In this document: in pieces, positions 26,375 to 33,922 of the stretch
Numbering within the stretch: position 1 is the stretch's first letter
How the letters are laid out: the number at the start of each line of letters is the position of its first letter
Source: Candidatus Roseilinea sp.
GTDB lineage: Bacteria; Chloroflexota; Anaerolineae; J036; Brachytrichaceae
Length of the DNA stretch: 64,000 nucleotides
Direction of reading: 5' to 3'
Assembly (NCBI GenBank): GCA_025998955.1
Contig: AP024676.1
Location: forward strand, 992,001 to 1,056,000
Notes under the pieces: generated by a model
The model's database searches: none
Told to the model about the DNA's origin: nothing
Seen by the model: the letters and a program-made list of their open reading frames with translations, nothing else
Made by a program: the position numbers and the translations under genes

Positions 26375-27256
26375 TCACCGATCCATACTCGCATAATCCC
26401 AGAACCAGTAGGCCAGCGCCTTGTATTCGCCCCAGCCGGCGAAGGCGGCGCTGATCTCCTTCTCACCGACCGGCCGGCCATCGTAGAAATACTTCGACAC
26501 CAGGCGCATCGCTTCTGTGTCCACGCCGATGTAGTCGTAGCGACCCAGGAGGAAGAGCAGCGTGTGAGCAGCATACGGCCCGATGCCCGGCAGGACAAGC
26601 AACCTGCGGCGCAGCGCATCGGTGGGCAACGTTGAATCCTGCAGCACGTCGAGGTCGTATTCGCCGGCGGCCACGCCGCGCGCCAGCTTGAGCAGATAGG
26701 GTGCGCGATAGCCCAGGCCGATCTTGCGCAGCGTCGGTTCACGGCTGCGCGCGATCGCTTCTGGTTCAGGGAAGGCACGGCGCGCTGGATCGTCCGGCAG
26801 TGGCGCACCAAAGCGCTGCACCAGTGCGTTCACCAATCGCTTCGTTCCGCTCCACTGGATGTTCGTGGTCAGCATGACCTTCACCACGTCTTCCCACATC
26901 GTCGGCGAACGCAACAGCCGGCCGTATGCTTTCGTGCGGCAATGCGCCAGGCGCGGTTCGGCATCGGCGCGGGCGTAGAACGGCCCGAAGTCGGCGTCCA
27001 GCGCGAACATCCAGCCCGCCTTGCGTGCTGTGTCGTCTCGCTGGCGCGCTGTCAGCCGGCCTTGGGTTTCGACAACCAGTCCGTCGCCCTCGCCGCGAAA
27101 GTGCAACATCACCACACGCCCATCGTCCAGCCGCTCGACGCGCGACAGCGTCTGCGAGGGCTCATCCCACACCCAAGGCGCAAGCTGATACCAGCCATGC
27201 GCATGCACGGTGGATCGAAAGTCGAACGGCGGCCGCGCGGCGAGGGTAATCCTCAT
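26375..27256 (-). CDS. HhH-GPD DNA glycosylase (AlkA/OGG1-like)
   Basis: A 293-residue base-excision repair glycosylase. The helix-hairpin-helix is LPGIGPYAAHTLLFLL and the catalytic Asp lies just after it in YDYIGVDTEA, as in the HhH-GPD family. The N-terminal ~95 residues form the AlkA-type beta domain. The family removes alkylated or oxidised bases; MWEDVVKVMLTTNIQWSGTK is typical of AlkA-like members. There is no Fe-S cysteine cluster. Its ATG overlaps the stop of the peptidase-like gene upstream by 4 bases (ATGA). Confidence 0.85.
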   Translation of the reverse strand: MRITLAARPPFDFRSTVHAHGWYQLAPWVWDEPSQTLSRVERLDDGRVVMLHFRGEGDGLVVETQGRLTARQRDDTARKAGWMFALDADFGPFYARADAEPRLAHCRTKAYGRLLRSPTMWEDVVKVMLTTNIQWSGTKRLVNALVQRFGAPLPDDPARRAFPEPEAIARSREPTLRKIGLGYRAPYLLKLARGVAAGEYDLDVLQDSTLPTDALRRRLLVLPGIGPYAAHTLLFLLGRYDYIGVDTEAMRLVSKYFYDGRPVGEKEISAAFAGWGEYKALAYWFWDYASMDR

Positions 27257-28308
27257 AGGACGATGCGCTGGCCATCGGTCTCGATCTGGGCATCCAGCGC
27301 GATGAAATCCTCTTGCAGCGACGAGGCGTTCTGGCCGCCGATGTGGCGATTATCGCCGAAGGCCACGACGACTGCGCCGCGTACGTGCTCATCCACCAGC
27401 GGCCATCCGATTGGCTCGCGCAGGCGCGGGTTCACGCCGAACCTAATGTGGCCGATGCGGCGCGACTCGCCGGTATGCGCGTCGAATAAAGCGTTCAGTG
27501 CCGCTGCGCCGCTGGCCGCTTCGATGCGCGTTGCACAGCCGCGCTCGAAGTAAAAGACCACGTCGCGAGCATCGCCGGCCGCCGGCAAATACAGGCTACC
27601 CTCGGTCTGATCTTCCAGCACGGTGAAGTAGACCGAGCCGGCCGGTAGGTTGGAGACTACCGCGCCGCGTTCGCGATCCAGGTCGTCAATGTAGCCGTCG
27701 TCGTTCAGGATGGGCCGGTCGCCGTGCACCAGGCGTAATGCGTGCTCGCCGCCGGTGCGGATGATAATCTCCCGCGCGTCTTCCAGCCGCGACTGTATCC
27801 GCACGATGCCGTCCTGGAGTTCGAGCAGCGTGGGCGCTGTTGCTTCGTGCAAAAGGCGTTCGAGCACTTCAAGCGACATCCCGAGCCGTTGTGCCTGGAC
27901 CGGCGTCGGCGCGGCGACGACCAGGCTGGGAATGCGCCTGCTTTCCTCGACCTGGGTCAAACGATCCTGAGCGGCAGACCACAGCGCAACGGTGTCGGCG
28001 GGCACGCCGTCCAGGTCGAGATAGCCGCCGGTGAGCACGATGCTGCGATCGGCGTGTTCCAGCCACGCGCGACGATGGCGATCATATTCGGCGAAGTATT
28101 CCGGGCGACCCGATGCCAGCAAGCGCGCAATGTAGTCCGGTGGAGCGAGTTCGATCAGCGGCGTCGCTCCGGCCAACTCGATGGTGAACGCGACCTCGCG
28201 CAGGAGGTCGTCGCGCCCGGCGTGGTCGAGCAGCAGGATCAGCTCGCCCGGCTGCGCGCCTACGCCTTGCACGATACGCCAAGCGAAGTATGACGTGAAG
28301 TCGGCCAT
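27253..28308 (-). CDS. M29 aminopeptidase-like protein
   Basis: A 351-residue protein resembling thermophilic aminopeptidases of family M29 in layout: an N-terminal half with QGVGAQPGELILLLDHAG and a C-terminal half with GSLYLPAAGD, GHIRFGVNP, LVDEHVRGAVVVAFGDN and GGQNASSLQEDFI. In M29 enzymes the metal ligands are two Glu, two His, one Tyr and one Asp. Here several of those positions appear to be other residues (Val, Asn and Gln for the expected His/Tyr/His), while the final Asp is kept, so activity is doubtful. I start at the ATG at 28308 (MADFTSYFAWRIV); the frame open to 28527 runs through a REP remnant. Confidence 0.6.
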   Translation of the reverse strand: MADFTSYFAWRIVQGVGAQPGELILLLDHAGRDDLLREVAFTIELAGATPLIELAPPDYIARLLASGRPEYFAEYDRHRRAWLEHADRSIVLTGGYLDLDGVPADTVALWSAAQDRLTQVEESRRIPSLVVAAPTPVQAQRLGMSLEVLERLLHEATAPTLLELQDGIVRIQSRLEDAREIIIRTGGEHALRLVHGDRPILNDDGYIDDLDRERGAVVSNLPAGSVYFTVLEDQTEGSLYLPAAGDARDVVFYFERGCATRIEAASGAAALNALFDAHTGESRRIGHIRFGVNPRLREPIGWPLVDEHVRGAVVVAFGDNRHIGGQNASSLQEDFIALDAQIETDGQRIVL

Positions 28309-28378
28309 GGGTCGAGGGGCGATTGTAATCGCGCCTGCCTGCAGAGACATGGACAGGAATTGACCAGGCGCGCCACAC

Positions 28379-28404
28379 GCCGCAGGCATCAAGCCCACAG
28401 CTAC
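28379..28404 (-). repeat. Decayed solitary REP element
   Basis: On the minus strand it reads GTAG, then GCTGTGGGC, TTGAT, GCCTGCGGC. This is the first palindrome type of the RAYT-linked REPs with mismatches in the left arm and loop. It lies in the divergent region between the M29-like and GH20 genes, 26 kb from the RAYT. Confidence 0.65.
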
Positions 28405-28503
28405 GGTTGATTCGAGTGCGCTGTTGTCGGCCGAGCCTGTCGCAGCCTGCTTGGCGAAGCTCGCAGCCAACTCGCGTCGTACAATGTCGTTCACAACACA
28501 GCC

Positions 28504-30378
28504 ATGTCTAAGCGATCTCAACCTCACCCCCTCTCTCCCTGTCTCATGCCCGAACCGCGCTCGATTACGCTGAACGGTGGCGTATTCGAGATTCAGCCGA
28601 ATAAGCTGATTGTGTTACAAGCGCCGAAGCCCACGCAGGGGTTCTTCGAAGCACAAGAGGCCCAGCGTGCGCTCAGCCAATATGCGCGCGTCACCTGGCA
28701 CATCCATGCCAGCGATGCTGCGCCGCTAGAAACGGTTGGCCTGTTTATCGCGATCGAGGGTGCCGACGATGTCGGCAGCGACACAGACCGGCAGCGTTAC
28801 ACGCTCGACATCACTCCTGATCGCATCCGCATCTCGGCGCCCACGGCGACCGGCGTGTTCTACGCCGTGATGACGTTGACACAGCTCTTGCGCCAGTATG
28901 GCCGGGCGCTTCCACTGCTGCACATCGAAGATCACCCTGACTTCGCCCGACGTGGCGTCATGCTCGACATCAGCCGCGACAAAGTGCCCACGATGAAGAC
29001 GCTGTTCGAGCTGGTGGACTTGCTGGCCGAGTTGAAGATCAACGAGTTTCAGCTCTACACCGAGCACACCTTCGCCTTCCGACGCCATCCCGTGGTGTGG
29101 GCCAACGCTTCACCGATGACGGGCGAAGAGATCATGCAGCTCGACGCTTATTGCCGGGCGCGGCACATTGACCTAGTGCCGAATCAAAACTGTTTCGGTC
29201 ACATGCGGCGTTGGTTGATTCATGACGAATACCGCCATCTCGCCGAATGCCCGAACGGCTGTGACACAGCGTGGGGCTACTTTGCCGAGCCGTTCACGTT
29301 GTGTCCTGGCGATCCCGGCAGCATCAAGCTGGTGGAAGAGATTTTCGAGGAAGTGCTGCCGCACTACACCAGCCGGTTCTTCAACGTCGGTTGCGACGAG
29401 ACGGTGGACCTGGGACAGGGGCGCAGCAAGGCCGAGGTCGAAGCGAAGGGCGTCGGTCGCGTCTATCTCGACTTCCTGCTCCAGATCTACGAGCGAGTCA
29501 AGCGCCACGGCCGGACGATGCAGTTCTGGGGCGACATCGTCATGGCGCATCCCGAACTCGTCGCCGAGTTGCCCAAAGACGTGATCGCGATGGAGTGGGG
29601 CTATGAATACGATCACCCGTTCGCCGACCATGGCGCAAAGTTCGCGGCGTCCGGCATCCCTTTCTACGTATGCGGCGGCACGTCGTCGTGGAACAGCATC
29701 GGTGGCCGCACCGACAACGCGATCGGCAACTTGCTCAACGCCGCCGAGAACGGCAAGCAACACGGCGCGGTTGGCTTTCTCAACACCGACTGGGGTGACT
29801 ATGGCCATCTGCAGCCTTTGCCGGTCAGCTATCTGCCCTATGCCTATGGCGCCGGCGTGTCTTGGTGCATCGAGGCGAACCGCGATATAGACATCGCTCG
29901 CGTGGTGAGCTTGCATATCTTTCGTGATCCGAGCGGGGCAACCGGCAAGTTTGCCTACGACTTGGGCAATGTATACACACGCATTCCCCTCCGCACGCAT
30001 AACGGCACGGCGTACGCCTATGCCGTGACCTTCGGCGAAGAGTCGCTGCAGCGTCGCTTGAAGGAAGCCGTCATCGAGCGAAGCTGGTTGACGCGCGTGA
30101 ATAGGGAGCTCGATCGCTTGGAAGCGATCGTGCCGACGCTGAAGATGCAGCGCGAAGACGCGGCGTTGGTGCGGCGCGAGTTCGCGTATGCTATTCATCT
30201 AATGCGCTACGGGATGGCGCGGCTGGAGCGGCTGAGCGCAACCCGCCGTCGTGTTGCAGCCGATCTCAAAGTGATCGAGCGCGAACGGCGCAAGCTCATC
30301 GCCGAGCATCACCGCGTCTGGCTGGCGCGCAATCGTCCAGGCGGTATGGAAGACAGCGCCAAGAACATCCAGCGCTGA
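28504..30378 (+). CDS. Glycoside hydrolase family 20 (beta-N-acetylhexosaminidase-like)
   Basis: A 624-residue cytoplasmic enzyme (no signal peptide). The N-terminal GH20b domain ends with ATGVFYAVMTLTQLLRQYG; the TIM barrel begins RRGVMLDISRDKVPTMKTL and carries the Asp-Glu catalytic pair in NVGCDETVDLG, the substrate-assisted mechanism of GH20. A long charged helical region (last ~130 residues) follows the barrel. Expected substrates are terminal beta-GlcNAc or GalNAc residues. An ATG at 28546 (MPEPRSITLNGG) may be the true start, since the first 14 residues are Pro/Ser-rich. A near-repeat tract follows the stop. Confidence 0.85.
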   Translation: MSKRSQPHPLSPCLMPEPRSITLNGGVFEIQPNKLIVLQAPKPTQGFFEAQEAQRALSQYARVTWHIHASDAAPLETVGLFIAIEGADDVGSDTDRQRYTLDITPDRIRISAPTATGVFYAVMTLTQLLRQYGRALPLLHIEDHPDFARRGVMLDISRDKVPTMKTLFELVDLLAELKINEFQLYTEHTFAFRRHPVVWANASPMTGEEIMQLDAYCRARHIDLVPNQNCFGHMRRWLIHDEYRHLAECPNGCDTAWGYFAEPFTLCPGDPGSIKLVEEIFEEVLPHYTSRFFNVGCDETVDLGQGRSKAEVEAKGVGRVYLDFLLQIYERVKRHGRTMQFWGDIVMAHPELVAELPKDVIAMEWGYEYDHPFADHGAKFAASGIPFYVCGGTSSWNSIGGRTDNAIGNLLNAAENGKQHGAVGFLNTDWGDYGHLQPLPVSYLPYAYGAGVSWCIEANRDIDIARVVSLHIFRDPSGATGKFAYDLGNVYTRIPLRTHNGTAYAYAVTFGEESLQRRLKEAVIERSWLTRVNRELDRLEAIVPTLKMQREDAALVRREFAYAIHLMRYGMARLERLSATRRRVAADLKVIERERRKLIAEHHRVWLARNRPGGMEDSAKNIQR

Positions 30379-30487
30379 GTTTTGAGTTTTGAGTTGTGAG
30401 TTGTGAGTTGTGGAATCGAATCTCTGATGCCCGATCTCCAAGCTCACAGCTCATAGCTGATAGCTCACAGCTAATAGCTCATAGCTT
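30379..30487. repeat. Near-repeat intergenic tract (clearest example)
   Basis: Starts with five successive 7-mers close to GAGTTTT/GAGTTGT (30379-30412). After a short gap come six 8-9-mers close to AGCTCATAGCTGAT (about 30444-30487) that run right up to the ATG of the next gene. No ribosome binding site is left. The tract is much richer in AT than the flanking genes. Confidence 0.8.
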
Positions 30488-31261
30488 ATGATCAACACGA
30501 ACGGCGTGCTGGCGGTGATGGATCACCACATCACCATCAACTGGGACGACGGCCCGACCATGCACCGGATCGCTGCGCAGATGCGCTATCACATGCCCGA
30601 GTCGGCCACGCTCCGAACGGCGCGCATCAACGCTTCGCAGCGCTACAGCGATGATCCACTGTCGTTCATGACGATGGGGGACGGGCTGCGCGCTTCGTGG
30701 ATCTGGCAAGAACGCGGCCCGGGCTGGACGGTGCAGTTGGGTGTGACGAACGAGGGCGAGGATGATGTCTATCTCGACGCGCTGGACGTGATTCGCGTTG
30801 ACTACGCCTTCGGTGGCCTCTTCAACCTGGGTGCGCCGCCCGGCCTGTGGCGTGTGTTGCTGGAAGATGTGCGCGGCTTACTGGCTGCGCCGGCCGGTGG
30901 TGAGAACCTGTCGGTGGAACTCAGCGAACCTACAACGGCGGGATGGGAGTCCTGGTCTCCGGCCACGTTGACCGCGACTGGATTCACCCGTCGGCGTTGC
31001 TTGATTGTGCAACCGGTCGCGTCGAATCGCAGCCGGCCGCCCGCTGTCATGATCCGAGCGCTCGACGCAGATGCCCCTTCATCTTCGGCGCGCACCGAGA
31101 TTCGGTTGGAAGTGAACGGCGAACGGTTCGAGCGATTGTCTGCGCGCTATCGCACCGAGGGGATGCTGCTCGGCTCCGGCGCGAGTATGGCGTCACCCGA
31201 GTTCTGGGTCGTCTCGGGCGATGATGCGGAAGAGTTGCGGGGGTTGATGGTTGATGAGTGA
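30488..31261 (+). CDS. Hypothetical protein, beta-rich
   Basis: A 257-residue protein I do not recognise. It is rich in predicted beta strands (LRASWIWQERGPGWTVQLGV, DVYLDALDVIRVDYAFGG) and has no signal peptide or membrane helix. The pattern loosely recalls the N-terminal beta-sandwich of GH36 alpha-galactosidases, which would fit its place after a GH20 gene, but no catalytic domain follows. The gene begins immediately after a near-repeat tract. Confidence 0.6.
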   Translation: MINTNGVLAVMDHHITINWDDGPTMHRIAAQMRYHMPESATLRTARINASQRYSDDPLSFMTMGDGLRASWIWQERGPGWTVQLGVTNEGEDDVYLDALDVIRVDYAFGGLFNLGAPPGLWRVLLEDVRGLLAAPAGGENLSVELSEPTTAGWESWSPATLTATGFTRRRCLIVQPVASNRSRPPAVMIRALDADAPSSSARTEIRLEVNGERFERLSARYRTEGMLLGSGASMASPEFWVVSGDDAEELRGLMVDE

Positions 31262-31309
31262 GGAGTTGAGATTTGAGATTAGAGATTAGAGGGCAGTAGG
31301 GAGTCGAGG
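31262..31309. repeat. Near-repeat intergenic tract
   Basis: Repeats of GAGATTTGAGATTAGAGATT type between the hypothetical gene and the endonuclease III-like gene, ending in GAGG just before the next ATG. Confidence 0.6.
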
Positions 31310-32056
31310 ATGAAGGTGGTGAAAGAGGGACGAGCAATTCGGAAGCGGCGAGATGCGAATGGACGATCACCGGCTGGGGATGAGACGGCGCTGAGGCGCA
31401 AGGCGAAAATCGTCCACGAGAAGTTGCTGGCGGCCTACGGCGAACCGCAGTGGACACGGCTCGATGGCGTGAGTGAGTTGGTCGCGACCATCCTCTCGCA
31501 GAACACCAACGACGGCAATCGCGACCTGGCCTATGCCCGGCTGCGCGCGCGCTTTCCCACCTGGGAAGCCGTGCGCGACGCACCGGAAGCGGCAGTGATC
31601 GAGGCCATCCGCCCGGCCGGCCTGGCCAATCAAAAAGGGCCGCGCATCCAGTCGGCCCTGCGCCGCATCACCGAAGAGCGTGGCGAGCTGACCCTGGACT
31701 TCCTGGCCCAGATGCCGGTAGACGAGGCGCGCCGGTGGTTACTCGGCATCAACGGCATCGGGCCGAAGACGGCGGCCATCGTGCTACTGTTCTGCTACGA
31801 TAAGCCCGTCTTTCCGGTGGACACGCACGTCCATCGCGTCACCGGTCGGCTCGGCTTACGCCCGCCGAAGATGACCGCTGATCAGACCCACGACCTGATG
31901 GAACGCATCTGTCCGCCTGGCGGGCAGTTCGCCTTTCACATCAATCTGATCCGGCATGGGCGGGAGATCTGCCATGCGCGTAACCCGGAGTGCGCGCGGT
32001 GTCCGTTGCAGCGGGAATGCGACTATTTCCGCGATCATGTGAGGAAATCACGGTAA
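31310..32056 (+). CDS. nth: Endonuclease III-like DNA glycosylase/AP lyase
   Basis: A 248-residue base-excision repair enzyme. The helix-hairpin-helix GINGIGPKTAAIVLLF contains the catalytic Lys, and VDTHVHRVTGRLG the catalytic Asp. A [4Fe-4S] loop closes the domain: CHARNPECARCPLQREC, spaced C-x6-C-x2-C-x5-C as in Nth/MutY. The N-terminal 30 residues are Arg/Lys-rich and extra. Nth removes oxidised pyrimidines; some archaeal-type relatives act on T/G mismatches, so the exact lesion is uncertain. A tRNA gene follows 14 bases downstream. Confidence 0.88.
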   Translation: MKVVKEGRAIRKRRDANGRSPAGDETALRRKAKIVHEKLLAAYGEPQWTRLDGVSELVATILSQNTNDGNRDLAYARLRARFPTWEAVRDAPEAAVIEAIRPAGLANQKGPRIQSALRRITEERGELTLDFLAQMPVDEARRWLLGINGIGPKTAAIVLLFCYDKPVFPVDTHVHRVTGRLGLRPPKMTADQTHDLMERICPPGGQFAFHINLIRHGREICHARNPECARCPLQRECDYFRDHVRKSR

Positions 32057-32070
32057 AATTTGCACTGCAC

Positions 32071-32159
32071 GGAGAGATGCCGGAGTGGTTGAACGGGGCG
32101 GTCTCGAAAACCGTTGTGGCCCGTATGGGTCACCGTGAGTTCGAATCTCACTCTCTCCG
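32071..32159 (+). tRNA. tRNA-Ser (anticodon CGA)
   Basis: Acceptor stem GGAGAGA (32071-32077) pairs with TCTCTCC (32152-32158), discriminator G at 32159. The anticodon arm (stem GCGGT/ACCGT) has loop CTCGAAA with CGA at 32105-32107. A long variable arm (GTGGCCC-GTAT-GGGTCAC) marks a class II serine tRNA. The T arm is GTGAG-TTCGAAT-CTCAC. CCA is not encoded. Confidence 0.95.
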
Positions 32160-32266
32160 CTCTCCTCAGACCTTCGGAAGTCAGATCCCAGACGTCGGAC
32201 GTCAGATAGCGGAAAGTCAGACGTCTGACCTCTGAGTATCTGACCTCTGACTTCTGATCATCTACC
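32160..32266. repeat. Near-repeat tract after tRNA-Ser
   Basis: Repeated GTCAGAT/GTCAGAC and CTGACCTCTGA words, including an inverted AGTCAGACGTCTGAC (32215-32229). No T-rich terminator is seen for the tRNA. Confidence 0.7.
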
Positions 32267-32839
32267 ATGTCTGCCCGATGCGTGGATTGCCTGAACGAAG
32301 CGATCGAGCGGTGCGAAGTGACCGGCGTGCCGCTGTGCGCCGAGCATCTCTGGTATGCCGATGACGGTCGGCGAGTGAGCGAGCGCGTTGCGCGCCAGCT
32401 CCTCTCTCAAGGCAAAGCGGTACATGCACCCAAAATCTACCTGGATCAGTTGGGCCACGCAGCGGTGTTGCCGCGCCTGCCGACTGCGCCGCCGCCGCAC
32501 ATCACGCGCCAGCGCAACGGCAACGACATCATCGCGTTGCTGGCTTGCATCACCGGTGTGTTCTCCATCGCCACGTGCTTCGGCATCGGCATCGCGATCT
32601 GCGCGCCGCCGTTGCCGCTGGTGCCGCTGCTGCTGGGCAGCATCGGCCTGGCCGGCGCGCGCAACGCGACCAAGCCCGACCAGGCGCGTCTGTTCTCGTG
32701 GATCGGCATCATCGGCGGCGCCGGCTTCGTGGTGTTGGTGCTGTTGGCCGTGATCGGCTCGGTGGCGTTCGGCACGACCACGCTCATTCCCATGGCGCCC
32801 ATCCCACGCCCCACGCCGACGCCATTGGCCGGTCCGTGA
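32267..32839 (+). CDS. Hypothetical membrane protein with N-terminal zinc-binding motif
   Basis: A 190-residue protein. The N-terminus CVDCLNEAIERCEVTGVPLC with a following His (CAEH) looks like a B-box-type zinc ribbon. After a Pro-rich linker come two hydrophobic helices (about residues 88-125 and 140-168) of the DUF4190 type, then a Pro/Thr tail. Function unknown. Confidence 0.65.
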   Translation: MSARCVDCLNEAIERCEVTGVPLCAEHLWYADDGRRVSERVARQLLSQGKAVHAPKIYLDQLGHAAVLPRLPTAPPPHITRQRNGNDIIALLACITGVFSIATCFGIGIAICAPPLPLVPLLLGSIGLAGARNATKPDQARLFSWIGIIGGAGFVVLVLLAVIGSVAFGTTTLIPMAPIPRPTPTPLAGP

Positions 32840-32920
32840 GCACGGTCATGATTCGCACCGGCGCGCAGCCTGTGATAGAGTTGCGCGACTATCTGGATAC
32901 GTCGCCAAGGTGGCTTCATC

Positions 32921-33877
32921 ATGCGCGTGCTCATCACAGGGATGTCCGGCTTCGCCGGAAGGCACCTCACCGACCTACTCTTGAAGACGACCCGTTGGAC
33001 ATTGATCGGCGTATCGCGCACGACGCAAGGCGACCGCCCTAGCCCGCGCGTCTTTTGGTGGAGATTGGATTTGCGCGACACCGACGCCGTGACTCGTCTG
33101 CTGCGTTACGAGCGCCCCGACATCATCATCCATCTGGCAGCGCAGTCGCACGTGCCGACGGCGTGGAAGCAACCCTGGGAGACATTCGAGGCGAACGTGC
33201 GCGCCCAGTTGAACTTGTTCGAGGGCGCGATTGCGGCCAAACTGGCGCCGCGCTTTCTCATCGTGTCGAGCAATGAGGTATACGGCCGGCCGGCGTCCGA
33301 GCATGATTTGCCCTTCCGCGAAACCCGCCCGTTGCAACCGACCAACCCCTACGCTGTGAGCAAAGCGGCGCAGGAGTTGATGGCGCTTCAGTATCATATG
33401 AGCCACGGATACGACGTGGTGATCGCTCGCCCGTTCAACCATTTCGGGCCCGGACAAGATACGCGTTTCGTGGCATCGGACTTTGCCCGTCAGATCGTCG
33501 AGATCGAGTTGGGCAAGCGCGAGCCGGTCATGCATTTGGGTAATATGCAAGCCGAGCGCGATTTCACGGACGTGCGTGACATCGTCCAGGCGTATCTGGC
33601 GCTGATCCGGTATGCCGACGGTGGACGCGCTTACAATGTGTGCAGCGGCAAGCCACGCTCGATTCAATCGCTGCTGGATACGATGCTCCGCCTGACGACG
33701 GTGCAGGTAGAGCAGCGCAGCGATCCGGCCCGCTTCCGTGTCGCCGATACGCCGGTGAGCTACGGAGACCCGACGCGCATCCGCGAAGCGACCGGCTGGG
33801 AGCCACGCATCCCGTTCGAGCAGACCATCGCCGACGTCCTGGATTACTGGCGGGCGCGACTCAGTCAAAATGCGTGA
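32921..33877 (+). CDS. rmd: GDP-6-deoxy-D-mannose reductase-like NAD(P)-dependent epimerase/dehydratase
   Basis: A 318-residue extended short-chain dehydrogenase. The Rossmann motif is GMSGFAGRHL (7-16) and the catalytic YxxxK is YAVSK. The segment RPFNHFGPGQDTRFVASDFA is characteristic of Rmd, which reduces GDP-4-keto-6-deoxy-D-mannose to GDP-D-rhamnose. Its place directly before gmd, which makes that substrate, supports this. A TDP-sugar epimerase is possible but less likely. A 45-base near-repeat spacer separates the two genes. Confidence 0.82.
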   Translation: MRVLITGMSGFAGRHLTDLLLKTTRWTLIGVSRTTQGDRPSPRVFWWRLDLRDTDAVTRLLRYERPDIIIHLAAQSHVPTAWKQPWETFEANVRAQLNLFEGAIAAKLAPRFLIVSSNEVYGRPASEHDLPFRETRPLQPTNPYAVSKAAQELMALQYHMSHGYDVVIARPFNHFGPGQDTRFVASDFARQIVEIELGKREPVMHLGNMQAERDFTDVRDIVQAYLALIRYADGGRAYNVCSGKPRSIQSLLDTMLRLTTVQVEQRSDPARFRVADTPVSYGDPTRIREATGWEPRIPFEQTIADVLDYWRARLSQNA

Positions 33878-33922
33878 AACGCACGACGCACGACTCAAGA
33901 TGCACGACGTAAAACGCAAAGC
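33878..33922. repeat. Near-repeat spacer between rmd and gmd
   Basis: ACGCACGACGCACGACTC and GCACGACGTAAAACGC near-repeats fill the whole spacer; no separate promoter is recognisable. Confidence 0.5.

Noticed and set aside
29173-30198. 341-residue open frame on the minus strand
   Set aside because: Antisense shadow of the GH20 gene; no recognisable motif.
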